Below, one piece after another: positions 15,553-23,532 of a stretch of 24,530 bases of DNA (positions within the stretch are counted from its first letter, which is position 1; each line of letters opens with the position of its first letter). The notes beneath the pieces were generated by a model. That model had not been told where the DNA came from, did no database searches, and saw nothing but the letters and a program-made list of their open reading frames with translations. The stretch spans positions 1 to 24,530 of the forward strand of contig CAZKUN010000135.1 of NCBI GenBank assembly GCA_964555935.1, written 5' to 3'. The translations under genes and the position numbers were made by a program. Source of the DNA: CAZKUN01 sp964555935. Its GTDB lineage: Bacteria > Armatimonadota > Zipacnadia > Zipacnadales > VGFC01.

Positions 15553-18128
15553 TCACGTCTCTGGCGTCTTCTCGTAGGCCGCCAACTCCACGCTCTCCAT
15601 TCCGAACCAGGGGCGGTTGCTGACGGGGCCGTCTTCCTCGAGGTTGGTGATGCGGATGCGGTTCGTGCCATCGACGAAGAGAGCGGGGGAGACGTCCCAG
15701 CTCGCGCTGCCGAGGACGCACTCCTCGTATGGCGCGACGCCCTCGAATATGGGCTGCTCGTTGAGGTAGACGCCGATCTTCACCTCGGTCTGGCCGCGAA
15801 CGGGGCACGTCAGGCCGCCCATGGTGAGCGTCATCGGTTCTGAGGGCGCCTTGGCGCACGTGAAGAGCGCCTGCATCGTGCCGGGGCTGCCTGTCTTCTT
15901 GGAGTAGACGTAGTTCGCGTCCTTGATATCCACCAACCCGCCGCAGGTGACGTTGTAGCCGTGAAGCGGGGCGCCGCCGCCGCCGAAATCGCGCCCGGTG
16001 AAGCGGATGCCGGCCTTGCCCATCTCGCGGATCNNNNNNNNNNGTATGTCGCTACGTAGCCGTTCTTGGCGCTGGCGTGGGAGGAACTCATGCTCGTGCT
16101 TGTCACGTCATCGAGGAGGAGCTGCTGCCACTGGGCGGTCTCGGCGTAGTGGACCCGGGCGGTTGCCTCGTCGCCCTCCCGCAGGGATGATTCCGCAGCA
16201 ATGGCTGAATCAAGGTAGCGCAGCGTGTTGTGCCCGTATTCGAAGAGCTTGCGGTCCTCGGCGACGCGGCCGGCAACGTCGCCTGGGAGGTCGCCCGCCT
16301 CAACGCGGTCGAGGATCTTCGCGCACTGATCCGCCGCCGCGAGCATCTCAACAAAATCGGGCCCGTCGCTGTCTTCCGGGCTGGAAGCCTCGTAGCGCAT
16401 GTGCTTGCGGGTGAAGGGGTTCTCAGCGCCGCTGTTGACCCGCCGCGCGACGCCATACTTCAGCTCCGTCACGTTGCAGAGCATCGTCTCGAGGCTGTCG
16501 TAGTAGCGGCGCATGGCGTCTGATGCGGGTCCATAGCGGCCGTCGAAGTAATCGCGGTAGAGCTTGTCTGGGTTGAGCTGGGGATCCCAGAGCGTCTGCG
16601 CCATTTGCCAGTTGGTGAGCGCCTTATTGCCCCAGTTCCCGGTGGTGCAGTGCATGTAGTGCATGTGGCGCGCGCCCGTCTGGTAGTAATACGGGATGTC
16701 GCTCTGCATGGCGCTCTTGAAGCAGATAGGCAGGCACTTGTAGCCGGAGACGTTGTAGTATTCGCCGATGAAGATCTGGCCCTTGTAGTAGCGGTCCGGA
16801 TCAACGGCCCACCCTTGGTGGTGTCCGCGGTAGCGCGTGTTGTATTCCGTGCAAGTGGGATCGTCGATGGTATGGACGTAGCATCGAGCGATAGGGAAGA
16901 AGGTCGCGATGCAGCCGTCGTAGTCGAAGTCGTCGGGCAAGGGCTTGGTGGGTGGCTCGACGACGTCGGAGTACGCGAGGAACATGATCAGCACGTCGCG
17001 ATTGAGCCGGCCCTCACTGCGGGCCCCTAGCATCTCCTGTCGGAGCGCGTGGACCAAGGCGAGGTTGCGATCGGTGCGCGTGCCGACCGTCTTGCAGGGC
17101 TCGCACTCACACCACTTGCCGGCATCGAGCGTCCAGAAGTTGATGGTATCGGCATCGCGCCAGGTGCCTGAGACCAGGTCCTCGACGAGCTTGCTGGTCA
17201 GCTCTTTCGTGGCATCGGCGTTGGAGGTGCAGTAGTTGTCGCCGAACTCGCGCTGGATCTTGGAGCTGCGCTTGCCACCCCGCAGACCGTACCACTCGGG
17301 ATGGGCCTCGAAGTACGTGAGCTTGCCATCGCCGCTCGTGTCGCCCGGGAAGTCGGGCGGCGCGGTGTAGGGATCGTTTGGCTTGGCCTCGTCGCCATCG
17401 AACAGCGGGTGGTTGTAGGGGTATTCGGCGTGAGGCGATAGGAAGCGGTGGATGTGTTGGTGTCCGCCGCACGTGAGCTTGATGCCGCGTTTCTTGAGGG
17501 CCGGGTGGTTCAGCTCCGCGTCGGTCCACAGGTTCATCCCGTTGCGCGCCATCCAGTCGAGGAAATCCGCGTTGCCCCGGTCCTCCCAGGCCCAGAACCC
17601 TCGCGTCCGGAATGCGGGCGCGTCGGTGATGTTGATGATGGGCAGGCGGTCGATCCGGATGCGCGGGACTTCTTCGTTCTCGCGCCCCGGCGCATACCAA
17701 CGCACGCCAAGTTCATGAAGGACGCGGTAGGCGCCGTACAGGACGCCGACGCGCGAGCCGCCGACGATGGTCATGACGCGGCGCTTCCGATTCTCGTCAG
17801 TGGAGATGCGGAACCCATCTGGATCGAGGTCCTCATCGTGCTCGGGGAAGAACTCAATGAGGTCGCCTAACAGCGCTTCGTTCTCGCTGAACCTGAAGTC
17901 GTCGAAGCGCCCGCTGAGGCGGCGCAGGTAGCGCTGGAGTTCAAGCGCTGCGTAGGCGTGCGTGCAAGCGTTGTCGTCGGAGTAATCGCCATCAATCCAG
18001 CCGACCTGGTGCTCGCCGAGAGCGGCTTCGCGCACAGATGCGAAGGGCCCCGGATCGACGACGATGCCGATATCGGTCGATCCGGGCGCGGACAGGCCTA
18101 GCAGACATGCGAGGGACAGGAGTGGCAT
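15553..18128 (-). CDS. DUF4838 family glycan-associated protein, interrupted by assembly gap
   Basis: The coding frame from ATG 18128 runs about 695 residues to the N gap (16034-16043). Beyond the gap the sensible frame is a different one, ending at 15553 with VYLNEQPIFEG and RIRITNLEEDGP, a beta-sandwich-like end. The ten Ns are therefore a placeholder, and both parts are one gene of at least 855 residues. A signal-peptide-like N-terminus (1-17) is followed by an accessory domain like those ahead of family 20/67 glycosidases (HAYAALELQRYLRRLSG, GVLYGAYRVLHELGVRWYAPG). Next comes the DUF4838 barrel-like region with RGFWAWEDRGN, a CECEPC cysteine cluster (340-345) and ITIDDPT-type segments. 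A canonical EF-hand loop, DTSGDGKLTYFE, occupies 263-274. It is probably a secreted or periplasmic glycan-active or glycan-binding protein; the enzymatic activity of DUF4838 is not established. An AAGGGAG ribosome site precedes the start. Confidence 0.8.
16034..16043. other. Assembly gap of ten Ns
   Basis: Ten undetermined bases interrupt the DUF4838 gene. The reading frame differs on the two sides, so the true gap length is not ten, or is ten only by chance with another error. Any translation across it is invalid. Confidence 0.98.
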
Positions 18129-18154
18129 CTGGATGGCTCCCTTGCTCCCGACGG

Positions 18155-19507
18155 TTACTCAGCCGCGAGACTGTAGCAGAGGATCTCTGAGTCGTTCCGG
18201 ATGTAGATGCTGCGGTTGGCGTAGGCGGGGTGCGTCCACGAGACCAACGCGCCGTTGGTGGCGGTGGAAGGCTCGATGATCTTGGCGCGGTCGATCTCCT
18301 CATACCCGTCCGCCGTCATGTTTGCGATGATGAGGTCGCCGTGCTCGGTTGTTAGGAAGAAGCGATTGCCGTTCTTCACCGTGAAGATATTGCCGATCCA
18401 CGCCCTCATCTCGGGGTCGAGGATCTCCGCCTCCCACAGGCGGGCGCCTGAATCGAGCCGGGCGCAGCGGTAAGTGCCCCGCAGGTCGGCGGCATAGATC
18501 AGTCCGTCCTCAAGCCAGGGAATGTTCATCTGCCCGCCGATGCCGAGGTCGCTGGATGCTTCCCAGAGCAGCGTCGCGGCGGGCGCGTCCTGGTCCAACT
18601 CGAAGGCGCGCGCGCAATTCCAGCTCATGATGTAGAGCAGATTCCCGTCGAGGCGGGGCATGCCGATGGACATCTCGGCCGTAGGCTTGACGGGCTCGGC
18701 CCAGTACAGCTCGCCTGTATCAGGATTCAGCGAGTTGATCGCCTCTCCGTGCCACGCCAGTAGCTGGCGCGCCCCGCCGATGTCGTAGATCACGAGCTGC
18801 GCGTAGCCCACGTTCTTGCACGATAGCGAGCGCCAGATCTCCTCGCCCGTGGGCTTGTCGAAAGCCACGACGGCCGTGCCCTCGCCACCCACAAAGGTGA
18901 TGAGCTTGTCGCCATCGACGACCAGGTGCGTCCCGAAGCCCCAGTCAGGAGTCTCAGCACCGTACTTAGCCACGAGATCGTGCCGCCATACGACGGCGCC
19001 GGTGTCGGCCTCCAGACAGATGAGAAGACCCTCCGCGCCCAGGAAGTACACGCGGTCGCCATCGACGTGAGGCGTCATGCGAGGCCCATTGGCGTAGAGC
19101 CTCGCGTGGGTGTATGTCACGGCGTGCTCGAAGGTCCACAGCACTTCGCCGTCTGCCTCGTAGAGGCAGAGCAGGCGCTCCGTCCCCGCGCCCCTGGCGC
19201 GTTGCCAGTTCTCGTTGGGCGCGCCATGTTCGAGGAACACTGGTGGCTTGTCCTCATCCCGGATGAAGTCCGGCACGAAGACGCGGCCATCCGCCACGGA
19301 GGGACCCGCGTAGCCGCCGCCGATGTCCGCTCGCCAGCGGAGCGTTGGGCCGCTCTCGGGGAATGTCCCGAGAATCCCCGTTTCCCGCCACAGGCCGTCG
19401 CGCTGAGGCCCGAGCCACTGGGGCCAGTCGTCGGCGCGAGTGCTGGCAGCAAGAGTTGCGAGCACGGCGATGGCGACTGTACGGACGGACATACTCGTGT
19501 ATGGCAT
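18155..19507 (-). CDS. Exported PQQ-binding-like beta-propeller protein
   Basis: The start ATG at 19507 has GGAG about seven bases upstream; an alternative ATG is five codons on. The 450-residue product has a signal peptide ending near STRADDW, then the DWPQWLGPQRDG signature common in exported PQQ-like propellers of Planctomycetota and Armatimonadota. Propeller blades are marked by tryptophan-docking strands such as GEVLWTFEH, GAVVWRHDL, GEEIWRSLS and GELYWAEPV. These proteins look like quinoprotein dehydrogenases, but many lack PQQ-binding residues and act as scaffolds; nothing here proves cofactor binding. It lies 26 bases upstream of the DUF4838 gene on the same strand and is likely co-transcribed with it. 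The RAYT/REP unit lies directly upstream, so the operon promoter may sit within or beyond that insertion. Confidence 0.8.
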   Translation of the reverse strand: MPYTSMSVRTVAIAVLATLAASTRADDWPQWLGPQRDGLWRETGILGTFPESGPTLRWRADIGGGYAGPSVADGRVFVPDFIRDEDKPPVFLEHGAPNENWQRARGAGTERLLCLYEADGEVLWTFEHAVTYTHARLYANGPRMTPHVDGDRVYFLGAEGLLICLEADTGAVVWRHDLVAKYGAETPDWGFGTHLVVDGDKLITFVGGEGTAVVAFDKPTGEEIWRSLSCKNVGYAQLVIYDIGGARQLLAWHGEAINSLNPDTGELYWAEPVKPTAEMSIGMPRLDGNLLYIMSWNCARAFELDQDAPAATLLWEASSDLGIGGQMNIPWLEDGLIYAADLRGTYRCARLDSGARLWEAEILDPEMRAWIGNIFTVKNGNRFFLTTEHGDLIIANMTADGYEEIDRAKIIEPSTATNGALVSWTHPAYANRSIYIRNDSEILCYSLAAE

Positions 19508-19530
19508 GCTTAACTCCAGGCCGGTTTGTC

Positions 19531-19636
19531 CCGTGGGGCGGGCATTCTTGCCCGCCGCCGTCGGGAACGACCGCAGGCAAGAATGCCTGCGCCACGGACG
19601 GGCTAACGACCGCAGGCAGGAATGCCTGCGCCACGG
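19531..19636. repeat. REP-like palindrome array, downstream side of the transposase
   Basis: There are three 25-base units. The first (19531-19555) is inverted and has the hairpin GCGGGCA-TTCT-TGCCCGC. The second (19573-19597) and third (19612-19636) are direct, with GCAGGCA-AGAA-TGCCTGC and GCAGGCA-GGAA-TGCCTGC, each followed by GCCACGG. The first and second units also pair with one another as a long hairpin. This is the form expected of REP/REPIN elements mobilised by RAYT proteins. Confidence 0.85.
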
Positions 19637-19642
19637 ACGGCT

Positions 19643-20092
19643 TCATTCGGTGGCGCCTGACCCGCGCCCCCACCAGGGCCAGTCGAGCGGATCGGCTATC
19701 AAGCCTTCAGTGTGCGGATTGTCGAAGATATACCCAGCGCGAGCCAGGTAGTCCGCATCGTCGCGGATGATGTGGTCGTATGTCTCGGCTTGCCACAGGG
19801 GGCCTTGGCGGCCCACCAGAGCGTTGATCTGCCTGGCAAGCCAACCCTTCAGCGGCCCCAGGATGCGGGAGAGCTGTTCAGCTGAATGGGCGTCGACGAT
19901 GGGGCGCAAGATGGCATGCACGTGATCCGGCATCACTGTGTAGTCGTAGAGTACATAGCGATCGCCGTCCCAGTGCTTGAGCGCACCCACGACCAACCGG
20001 CCGATCTCCGGGACCGTGAGGTCGACCACGGCTGGACGCTGCAGACCGAAGCGCAGGAAATAAGTCGCGCCGGGCTCCTCCCAGTGAGGCAA
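19643..20092 (-). mobile_element. REP-associated tyrosine transposase (RAYT, Y1/HUH)
   Basis: The 149-residue frame is a single-strand DNA transposase of the IS200/RAYT kind. It has the HUH metal-binding pair H57/H59 in VMPDHVHAIL, a helix LKGWLARQIN, and the catalytic tyrosine, most likely Y105 in QAETYDHIIRDDADYL, followed by GYIFDNP. All catalytic residues are intact. The N-terminus PHWEEPGATYF is the normal family beginning, but the only start at that place is TTG 20092. The frame stays open upstream (RRQRR, basic as usual) without an ATG up to a TGA, so the true start is a TTG or a rarer codon, or has been lost. The gene lies between two arrays of REP-like palindromes, the classic arrangement in which the RAYT nicks and moves the repeats. 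It separates the Gfo/Idh/MocA gene from the PQQ-like gene. Confidence 0.88.
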
Positions 20093-20169
20093 ACGACGCT
20101 GCCTGCGTTCGAAGCGAGTGATCCTGTTCTGATCTGAACTGTCGCCCAGCGTAGCTCACCTCGTCTACT

Positions 20170-20272
20170 CGTGGGGCGGGCATTCCTGCCTGCCGCTGTA
20201 GGGAACCCGCAGGCAGGAATGCCTGCGCCACGAGCGGCTTGACATCCGCAGGCAAGAATGCCTGCGCCACGG
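20170..20272. repeat. REP-like palindrome array, upstream side of the transposase
   Basis: Three units repeat the plan seen on the other flank: one inverted (20170-20193, GCGGGCA-TTCC-TGCCTGC, one G-T pair) and two direct (20209-20232 and 20248-20272). Even the spacers correspond: unit 1 to 2 contains a GGGAAC block in both arrays. The ~100-base array therefore appears as two diverged copies flanking the transposase. Confidence 0.85.
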
Positions 20273-20281
20273 AGTTGCTTG

Positions 20282-21334
20282 CTACCGTTTCTTCTTGGAC
20301 CAGACACCCTCGGCGAGCATGGTGAGAAGAGCGCTGTCCTTGGTATTGAGCGGCAGATCGATGCGCTGACGCAGACGGCTCGATTCGTAAGTTGCGAAGA
20401 TGAGTTCCGTGCTGCGGAGCGCGCGCCGGGCGGCGAGCATGGGCTCGCGCTTCTTGCCGATGCAGTCGATGGCGTCAGCGATGGCGCAGTCGACGGCCGA
20501 CATCCCGTGAAGGCCCTCGGAGGTCTTCACTTCCTTCCAGTCCTTCCGGCCCGCGCCGCGGACGCGCAGGTTGGGGGCGTGGTTTGAGATCTCGATCACG
20601 CCGAGGTCGCCGGTCAGCCGGATCTCGCAGCCGCCGATGTCGGCATCGTGGCCGGTGATGAGTTGACCACGGACCCCATTGGCATACTTGAAGTAGCTGA
20701 TCCCCTGGCCCGCGTGAGACAGCTTGAAGACGTCGTGGCCATCGCGACCGTCGATCTGGCCGATGACCCACTCGACGTCGGTCTCGTTGTTCATGAAACA
20801 GAGCATGTCGAACCAGTGCGTGCCCCAGTCCATCATGTTCGGGCAGGTGGCCTCCATGCGCTTAAGCTCGCCGATCGTGCCATCGTTGGCGAGTTCTCGG
20901 GCTCTCTGGAACGACTCGAGGAATCGGCGCTGGTGGTTGAATGTGAGCTGCACGCCGGCCTTCTCACACGCGGCGGCCATGCGTTGCGCCTCGCCCCATG
21001 TGGGAGCCATCGGCTTCTCGCTGTGGATGGCCTTGACGCTGGCCCTCGCGCAGTCCTGAACGATCTTGCAGTGGGTCTCGGGCCAGGTGCAGACGCTGAC
21101 GATGTCTATATCCATCTCCTTCAGCATATTGCGGTGGTTGGTGTAGAGCGCCTCGGCGCCATACTCCTCGCCAAGAGCGGCGGCGTTCTCGAGCTTGATG
21201 TCGGACACGGCGACGAGCTTGGCTCGTGGGTGGACGTGATAGCCGTGGGCGTGGCCCCGGCCCATCCCGCCCCAGTGCCCGTTCGGGCGTTGGCTTCCGG
21301 CACCGATGATCGCGGCACGGTAGGTCTTTGGCAT
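20282..21334 (-). CDS. Gfo/Idh/MocA-family oxidoreductase
   Basis: The start is ATG 21334, with GGAGGG eight bases upstream; the frame extends further but those residues lie in the leader. The 350-residue protein has an N-terminal Rossmann fold for NAD(P) (AAIIGAGSQRPNGHWGGMG, residues 8-25), the EKPMAPTW motif with K107, QRRF at 135-138, and GTHWFDML (171-178) with the expected catalytic histidine. These mark sugar or inositol dehydrogenase-type enzymes, cytoplasmic, acting on a polyol or sugar whose identity is not readable. No signal peptide is seen. It is separated from the PQQ-like gene by the RAYT/REP unit, so whether it belonged to the same operon before insertion is open. It diverges from the tRNA-Glu gene. 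Confidence 0.88.
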   Translation of the reverse strand: MPKTYRAAIIGAGSQRPNGHWGGMGRGHAHGYHVHPRAKLVAVSDIKLENAAALGEEYGAEALYTNHRNMLKEMDIDIVSVCTWPETHCKIVQDCARASVKAIHSEKPMAPTWGEAQRMAAACEKAGVQLTFNHQRRFLESFQRARELANDGTIGELKRMEATCPNMMDWGTHWFDMLCFMNNETDVEWVIGQIDGRDGHDVFKLSHAGQGISYFKYANGVRGQLITGHDADIGGCEIRLTGDLGVIEISNHAPNLRVRGAGRKDWKEVKTSEGLHGMSAVDCAIADAIDCIGKKREPMLAARRALRSTELIFATYESSRLRQRIDLPLNTKDSALLTMLAEGVWSKKKR

Positions 21335-21352
21335 GGGGAATCCCTCCAAATG

Positions 21353-21371
21353 GCGGCCCGCCAAGGGCCGC
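21353..21371 (-). promoter_or_regulatory. Leader hairpin upstream of the oxidoreductase start
   Basis: A perfect 7-bp hairpin (GCGGCCC, five-base loop, GGGCCGC) lies a few bases before the GGAGGG ribosome site of the Gfo/Idh/MocA gene, within its 5' leader. It may affect translation or RNA stability; no known riboswitch class is recognised, and chance in GC-rich DNA is possible. Confidence 0.3.
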
Positions 21372-21449
21372 GCTTTCAACGACAAGACGCGTGTGGATTT
21401 CGTTGCAGAGGCGTAGTTCCCTCTGTGGATGACCACACCGCGGATCTGG

Positions 21450-21478
21450 TTGACAAGGCAGTGCCAATTCGCTATACT
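21450..21478 (+). promoter_or_regulatory. Consensus sigma-70 promoter of tRNA-Glu
   Basis: TTGACA (21450-21455) and TATACT (21473-21478) are separated by 17 bases, a near-perfect housekeeping promoter. Transcription should begin about 10 bases before the mature tRNA 5' end at 21496. Confidence 0.88.
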
Positions 21479-21495
21479 GACGCCCGTTCAGCAGT

Positions 21496-21570
21496 GCCCC
21501 CATAGTCTAGCGGTTAGGACGCCGGGTTCTCAATCCGGAAACCGGGGTTCGATTCCCCGTGGGGGTACCA
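21496..21570 (+). tRNA. tRNA-Glu (anticodon CTC), CCA encoded
   Basis: The cloverleaf is complete: acceptor arms GCCCCCA (21496-21502) and TGGGGGT (21560-21566, with a G-T first pair), a D-arm with AGCGGTTAGGAC, an anticodon stem-loop centred on CTC (21529-21531) in loop TTCTCAA, and a T-arm with GGTTCGATTCC. The CCA end is encoded at 21568-21570. Anticodon CTC reads GAG glutamate codons, and the D-arm sequence is typical of tRNA-Glu. Confidence 0.97.
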
Positions 21571-21584
21571 AACAATAGCCAATC

Positions 21585-21617
21585 CAGACGGCAACCGGGG
21601 GTCCGGCTTGCCGTCTG
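21585..21617 (+). terminator. Hairpin terminator after tRNA-Glu
   Basis: A perfect 10-bp stem (CAGACGGCAA with TTGCCGTCTG) continues inward as CCGG/CCGG with one bulged base. It begins 15 bases after the tRNA and is followed by a weak T-run (GTTCG). It probably ends the tRNA transcript. Confidence 0.75.
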
Positions 21618-21660
21618 TTCGCCTACCTGGGCACTTACTCATCACTCCGGGTGAGGGCCA

Positions 21661-22190
21661 GTGAAACGCCAGCTCGGACAGATCGCGGTCGAGATCGCCG
21701 AGGGTGACATCACCCGGGCCGACACGGACGCGATCGTGAACGCCGCGAATAACCACCTGTGGATGGGCGCCGGTGTCGCGGGCGCCATCAAACGGGCAGG
21801 CGGGGCAGCAGTCGAGAAGGACGCGGTGGCAAAGGGCCGATCCCGGTCGGTAGCGCGATTGAGAGCACGGCCGGCGCTTTGCCCCATAAGTACGTGATCC
21901 ACGGCGCCGTCATGGGGACCGACTTGGCGACGGATGCATCGTTGATAGCTATGGCGACGAGGTCGTGTCTGGAATTGGCCGAGAAGCTGGGTCTTTCGTC
22001 GGTTGCACTTCCTGCCTTCGGCACCGGTGTCGGGGGATTTGGCGTAGGGGAATGCGCAACGATCATGGTAAAAGAACTAGACATTTTCGCAACGGAAGCC
22101 ACACAGCTCACGCGGGTGGTGTTTGTGCTGTTTGGTGAGGAAGCTTATCGCGCTTTCTATGAGGGTGCGGAGGACGTGCTGGGAAGATAG
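21661..22190 (+). pseudogene. Macro-domain (ADP-ribose binding) protein with one-base frameshift
   Basis: Start is GTG 21661 after a GAGGG site. The first frame encodes VEIAEGDITRADTDAIVNAANNHLWMGAGVAGAIKRAGG, where the conserved GDIT and NAANN motifs of macro domains are intact, and runs to about VEKDAVAKG. It then breaks at 21834-21838. Restoring one C in the GGGCC run gives PIPVGSAIESTAGALPHKYV and continues through ALPAFGTGVGGFG (the second ADP-ribose loop) to the stop at 22190. The restored protein is about 177 residues, the normal length of a single macro domain that binds or hydrolyses ADP-ribose derivatives. Each half alone would lack part of the pocket. Because the shift lies in a short C-run and the rest is well kept, a sequence error is at least as likely as real inactivation. 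The next gene starts 24 bases on. Confidence 0.8.
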
Positions 22191-22214
22191 CCCCACGCAA
22201 CGAGAGGTATCGCA

Positions 22215-23441
22215 ATGCGCAGCAGCTTGATCATAGCATTTCTCGCAGCAGCGTTGCTTGCCACGAGCGCATGCGCTGACTCGCCGATGATGAAGTCGCT
22301 CGATGAGTACGCGCAGATCTGTCGCGAGGTCAAAGCGGTTACCGGTCGCAGCGTTCAGGATATCCAGGGAAGCATGGGCGAGTTCGTTGGTCGGCATGTC
22401 GAGATCCGCGGGAAGGTGCTCGGGCGCGCGCATCCCGCCTCGGCAGGAGCCGGTGACGTCAGCGTTCTGCTTCGCTGTGATGACGATAGCTGCTTCATCA
22501 ATTGCCCGCCCGAGATGGCCGATCTTCGCCCTGGGCGGCGCGTTCGGATGCTGGTTGAACTCCCCGAAGACGCGACCAGGCTTTCTGACGGCCGGCTCAA
22601 GGCCGTCACCGAGGACGCGACGCCGACCGGGCCCGCTGACGTAGCTGTCACGGGTGGCCGCGGTGAACCCGTCGTTGAGATCGGCGAGGCGGCCCGCGGC
22701 GTGCGCGATCGCGTGCCATGGCTGCCGGCCGATGGCGGAGCGCCCGTTCCGCCGAGAGTCCCTGACAGCGGCGGCAACACGATGGAACCCCTGCCTCAGC
22801 CGCGCACGGGTAGCCGGACGGGCAGCGCAACATCGGCTCTGCCACCTGAACTGCGTGGCCTGCCGACTCTCTCGAACCCAAACGGCGGCAGCAAGCCTGC
22901 TGCGACGAACTCAGCGGCCGCTCCGCCGCGCATGCCGGGCGTTGGCGCGCAGTACACGCCCGACCAGGCCGCGAAGATCTGGGCGGCCTGGATCCGAGGC
23001 ATCAACTCGAAACGCACGGACCTCGAGGCGCTGCGAATCGCTCAGTGGACCATCTTTCACTGCTCCAACAACGACCTCGACCATCGGCTGATGTTTGCCG
23101 TCATGCGGTACGAGTCGGACTTCAATCCGCGCTGCAGGTCTCACGCGGGCGCGATGGGGCTGACCCAACTCATGCCGTGCAATGTTAAGGACTTCAAGGT
23201 CGCGGATCCGTACAGCATCGCGGAGAACATCCGGGGCGGCGTCGAGCATCTCGCCGAGTTCATCCGCAAGTACGAGGGCCGCTCGAACCACGATCAGACG
23301 GTCATGGCGCTGGCGTGCTACAACGCCGGGCCTGGCAACGTTGCCAAGTATGGTGGCGTCCCGCCGTTCAAAGAGACCCAAAGCTACGTGCAGAAGGTAC
23401 CCAAACTGTTCGCCGAACTGGTTCAGCAAGCATATCCGTAG
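22215..23441 (+). CDS. Secreted lytic transglycosylase (SLT domain)
   Basis: ATG 22215 follows GAGGT. The 408-residue protein has a signal peptide (1-21, with a possible lipobox-like LLATSAC ending at a cysteine, so a lipoprotein is possible). Residues about 45-140 form a small domain with GRHVEIRGKVLG, CDDDSCFINCPPEM and RVRMLVELPEDA, reminiscent of an OB-like fold. A long Pro/Gly/Ser/Thr-rich linker follows (about 140-250). The C-terminal SLT domain (about 275-400) has catalytic E300 in MRYESDFNP, GAMGLTQLMP, and ACYNAGPGNVAKYGG, all motifs of lytic transglycosylase family 1. It cleaves peptidoglycan glycan strands to 1,6-anhydro-muropeptides in the periplasm. It may be co-transcribed with the macro gene. 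A strong terminator follows. Confidence 0.88.
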   Translation: MRSSLIIAFLAAALLATSACADSPMMKSLDEYAQICREVKAVTGRSVQDIQGSMGEFVGRHVEIRGKVLGRAHPASAGAGDVSVLLRCDDDSCFINCPPEMADLRPGRRVRMLVELPEDATRLSDGRLKAVTEDATPTGPADVAVTGGRGEPVVEIGEAARGVRDRVPWLPADGGAPVPPRVPDSGGNTMEPLPQPRTGSRTGSATSALPPELRGLPTLSNPNGGSKPAATNSAAAPPRMPGVGAQYTPDQAAKIWAAWIRGINSKRTDLEALRIAQWTIFHCSNNDLDHRLMFAVMRYESDFNPRCRSHAGAMGLTQLMPCNVKDFKVADPYSIAENIRGGVEHLAEFIRKYEGRSNHDQTVMALACYNAGPGNVAKYGGVPPFKETQSYVQKVPKLFAELVQQAYP

Positions 23442-23497
23442 ACCGACGGGGCAGCCTCGCCGCAACGATACCTGGGGCTCGTCGGGGGGTTCGGAAT

Positions 23498-23532
23498 GAG
23501 GGCGCGGTCAACTGACCGCGCCCTCTCTGTTT
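23498..23532. terminator. Strong convergent terminator
   Basis: GAGGGCGCGGTCA (23498-23510) pairs perfectly over 13 bases with 23513-23525 around a two-base loop as written; an inner pair or two probably opens to form a larger loop. TCTGTTT follows. It lies between the transglycosylase and the endonuclease IV gene and may act in both directions. Confidence 0.85.

Noticed and set aside
19531..20272. CRISPR array
   Set aside because: The repeats are palindromic, differ in orientation and spacing, and have short similar spacers; no cas gene is present. They fit REP elements.
21496..21570. tRNA-Glu as an integration site
   Set aside because: No integrase and no second copy of the tRNA 3' end are seen in the window.
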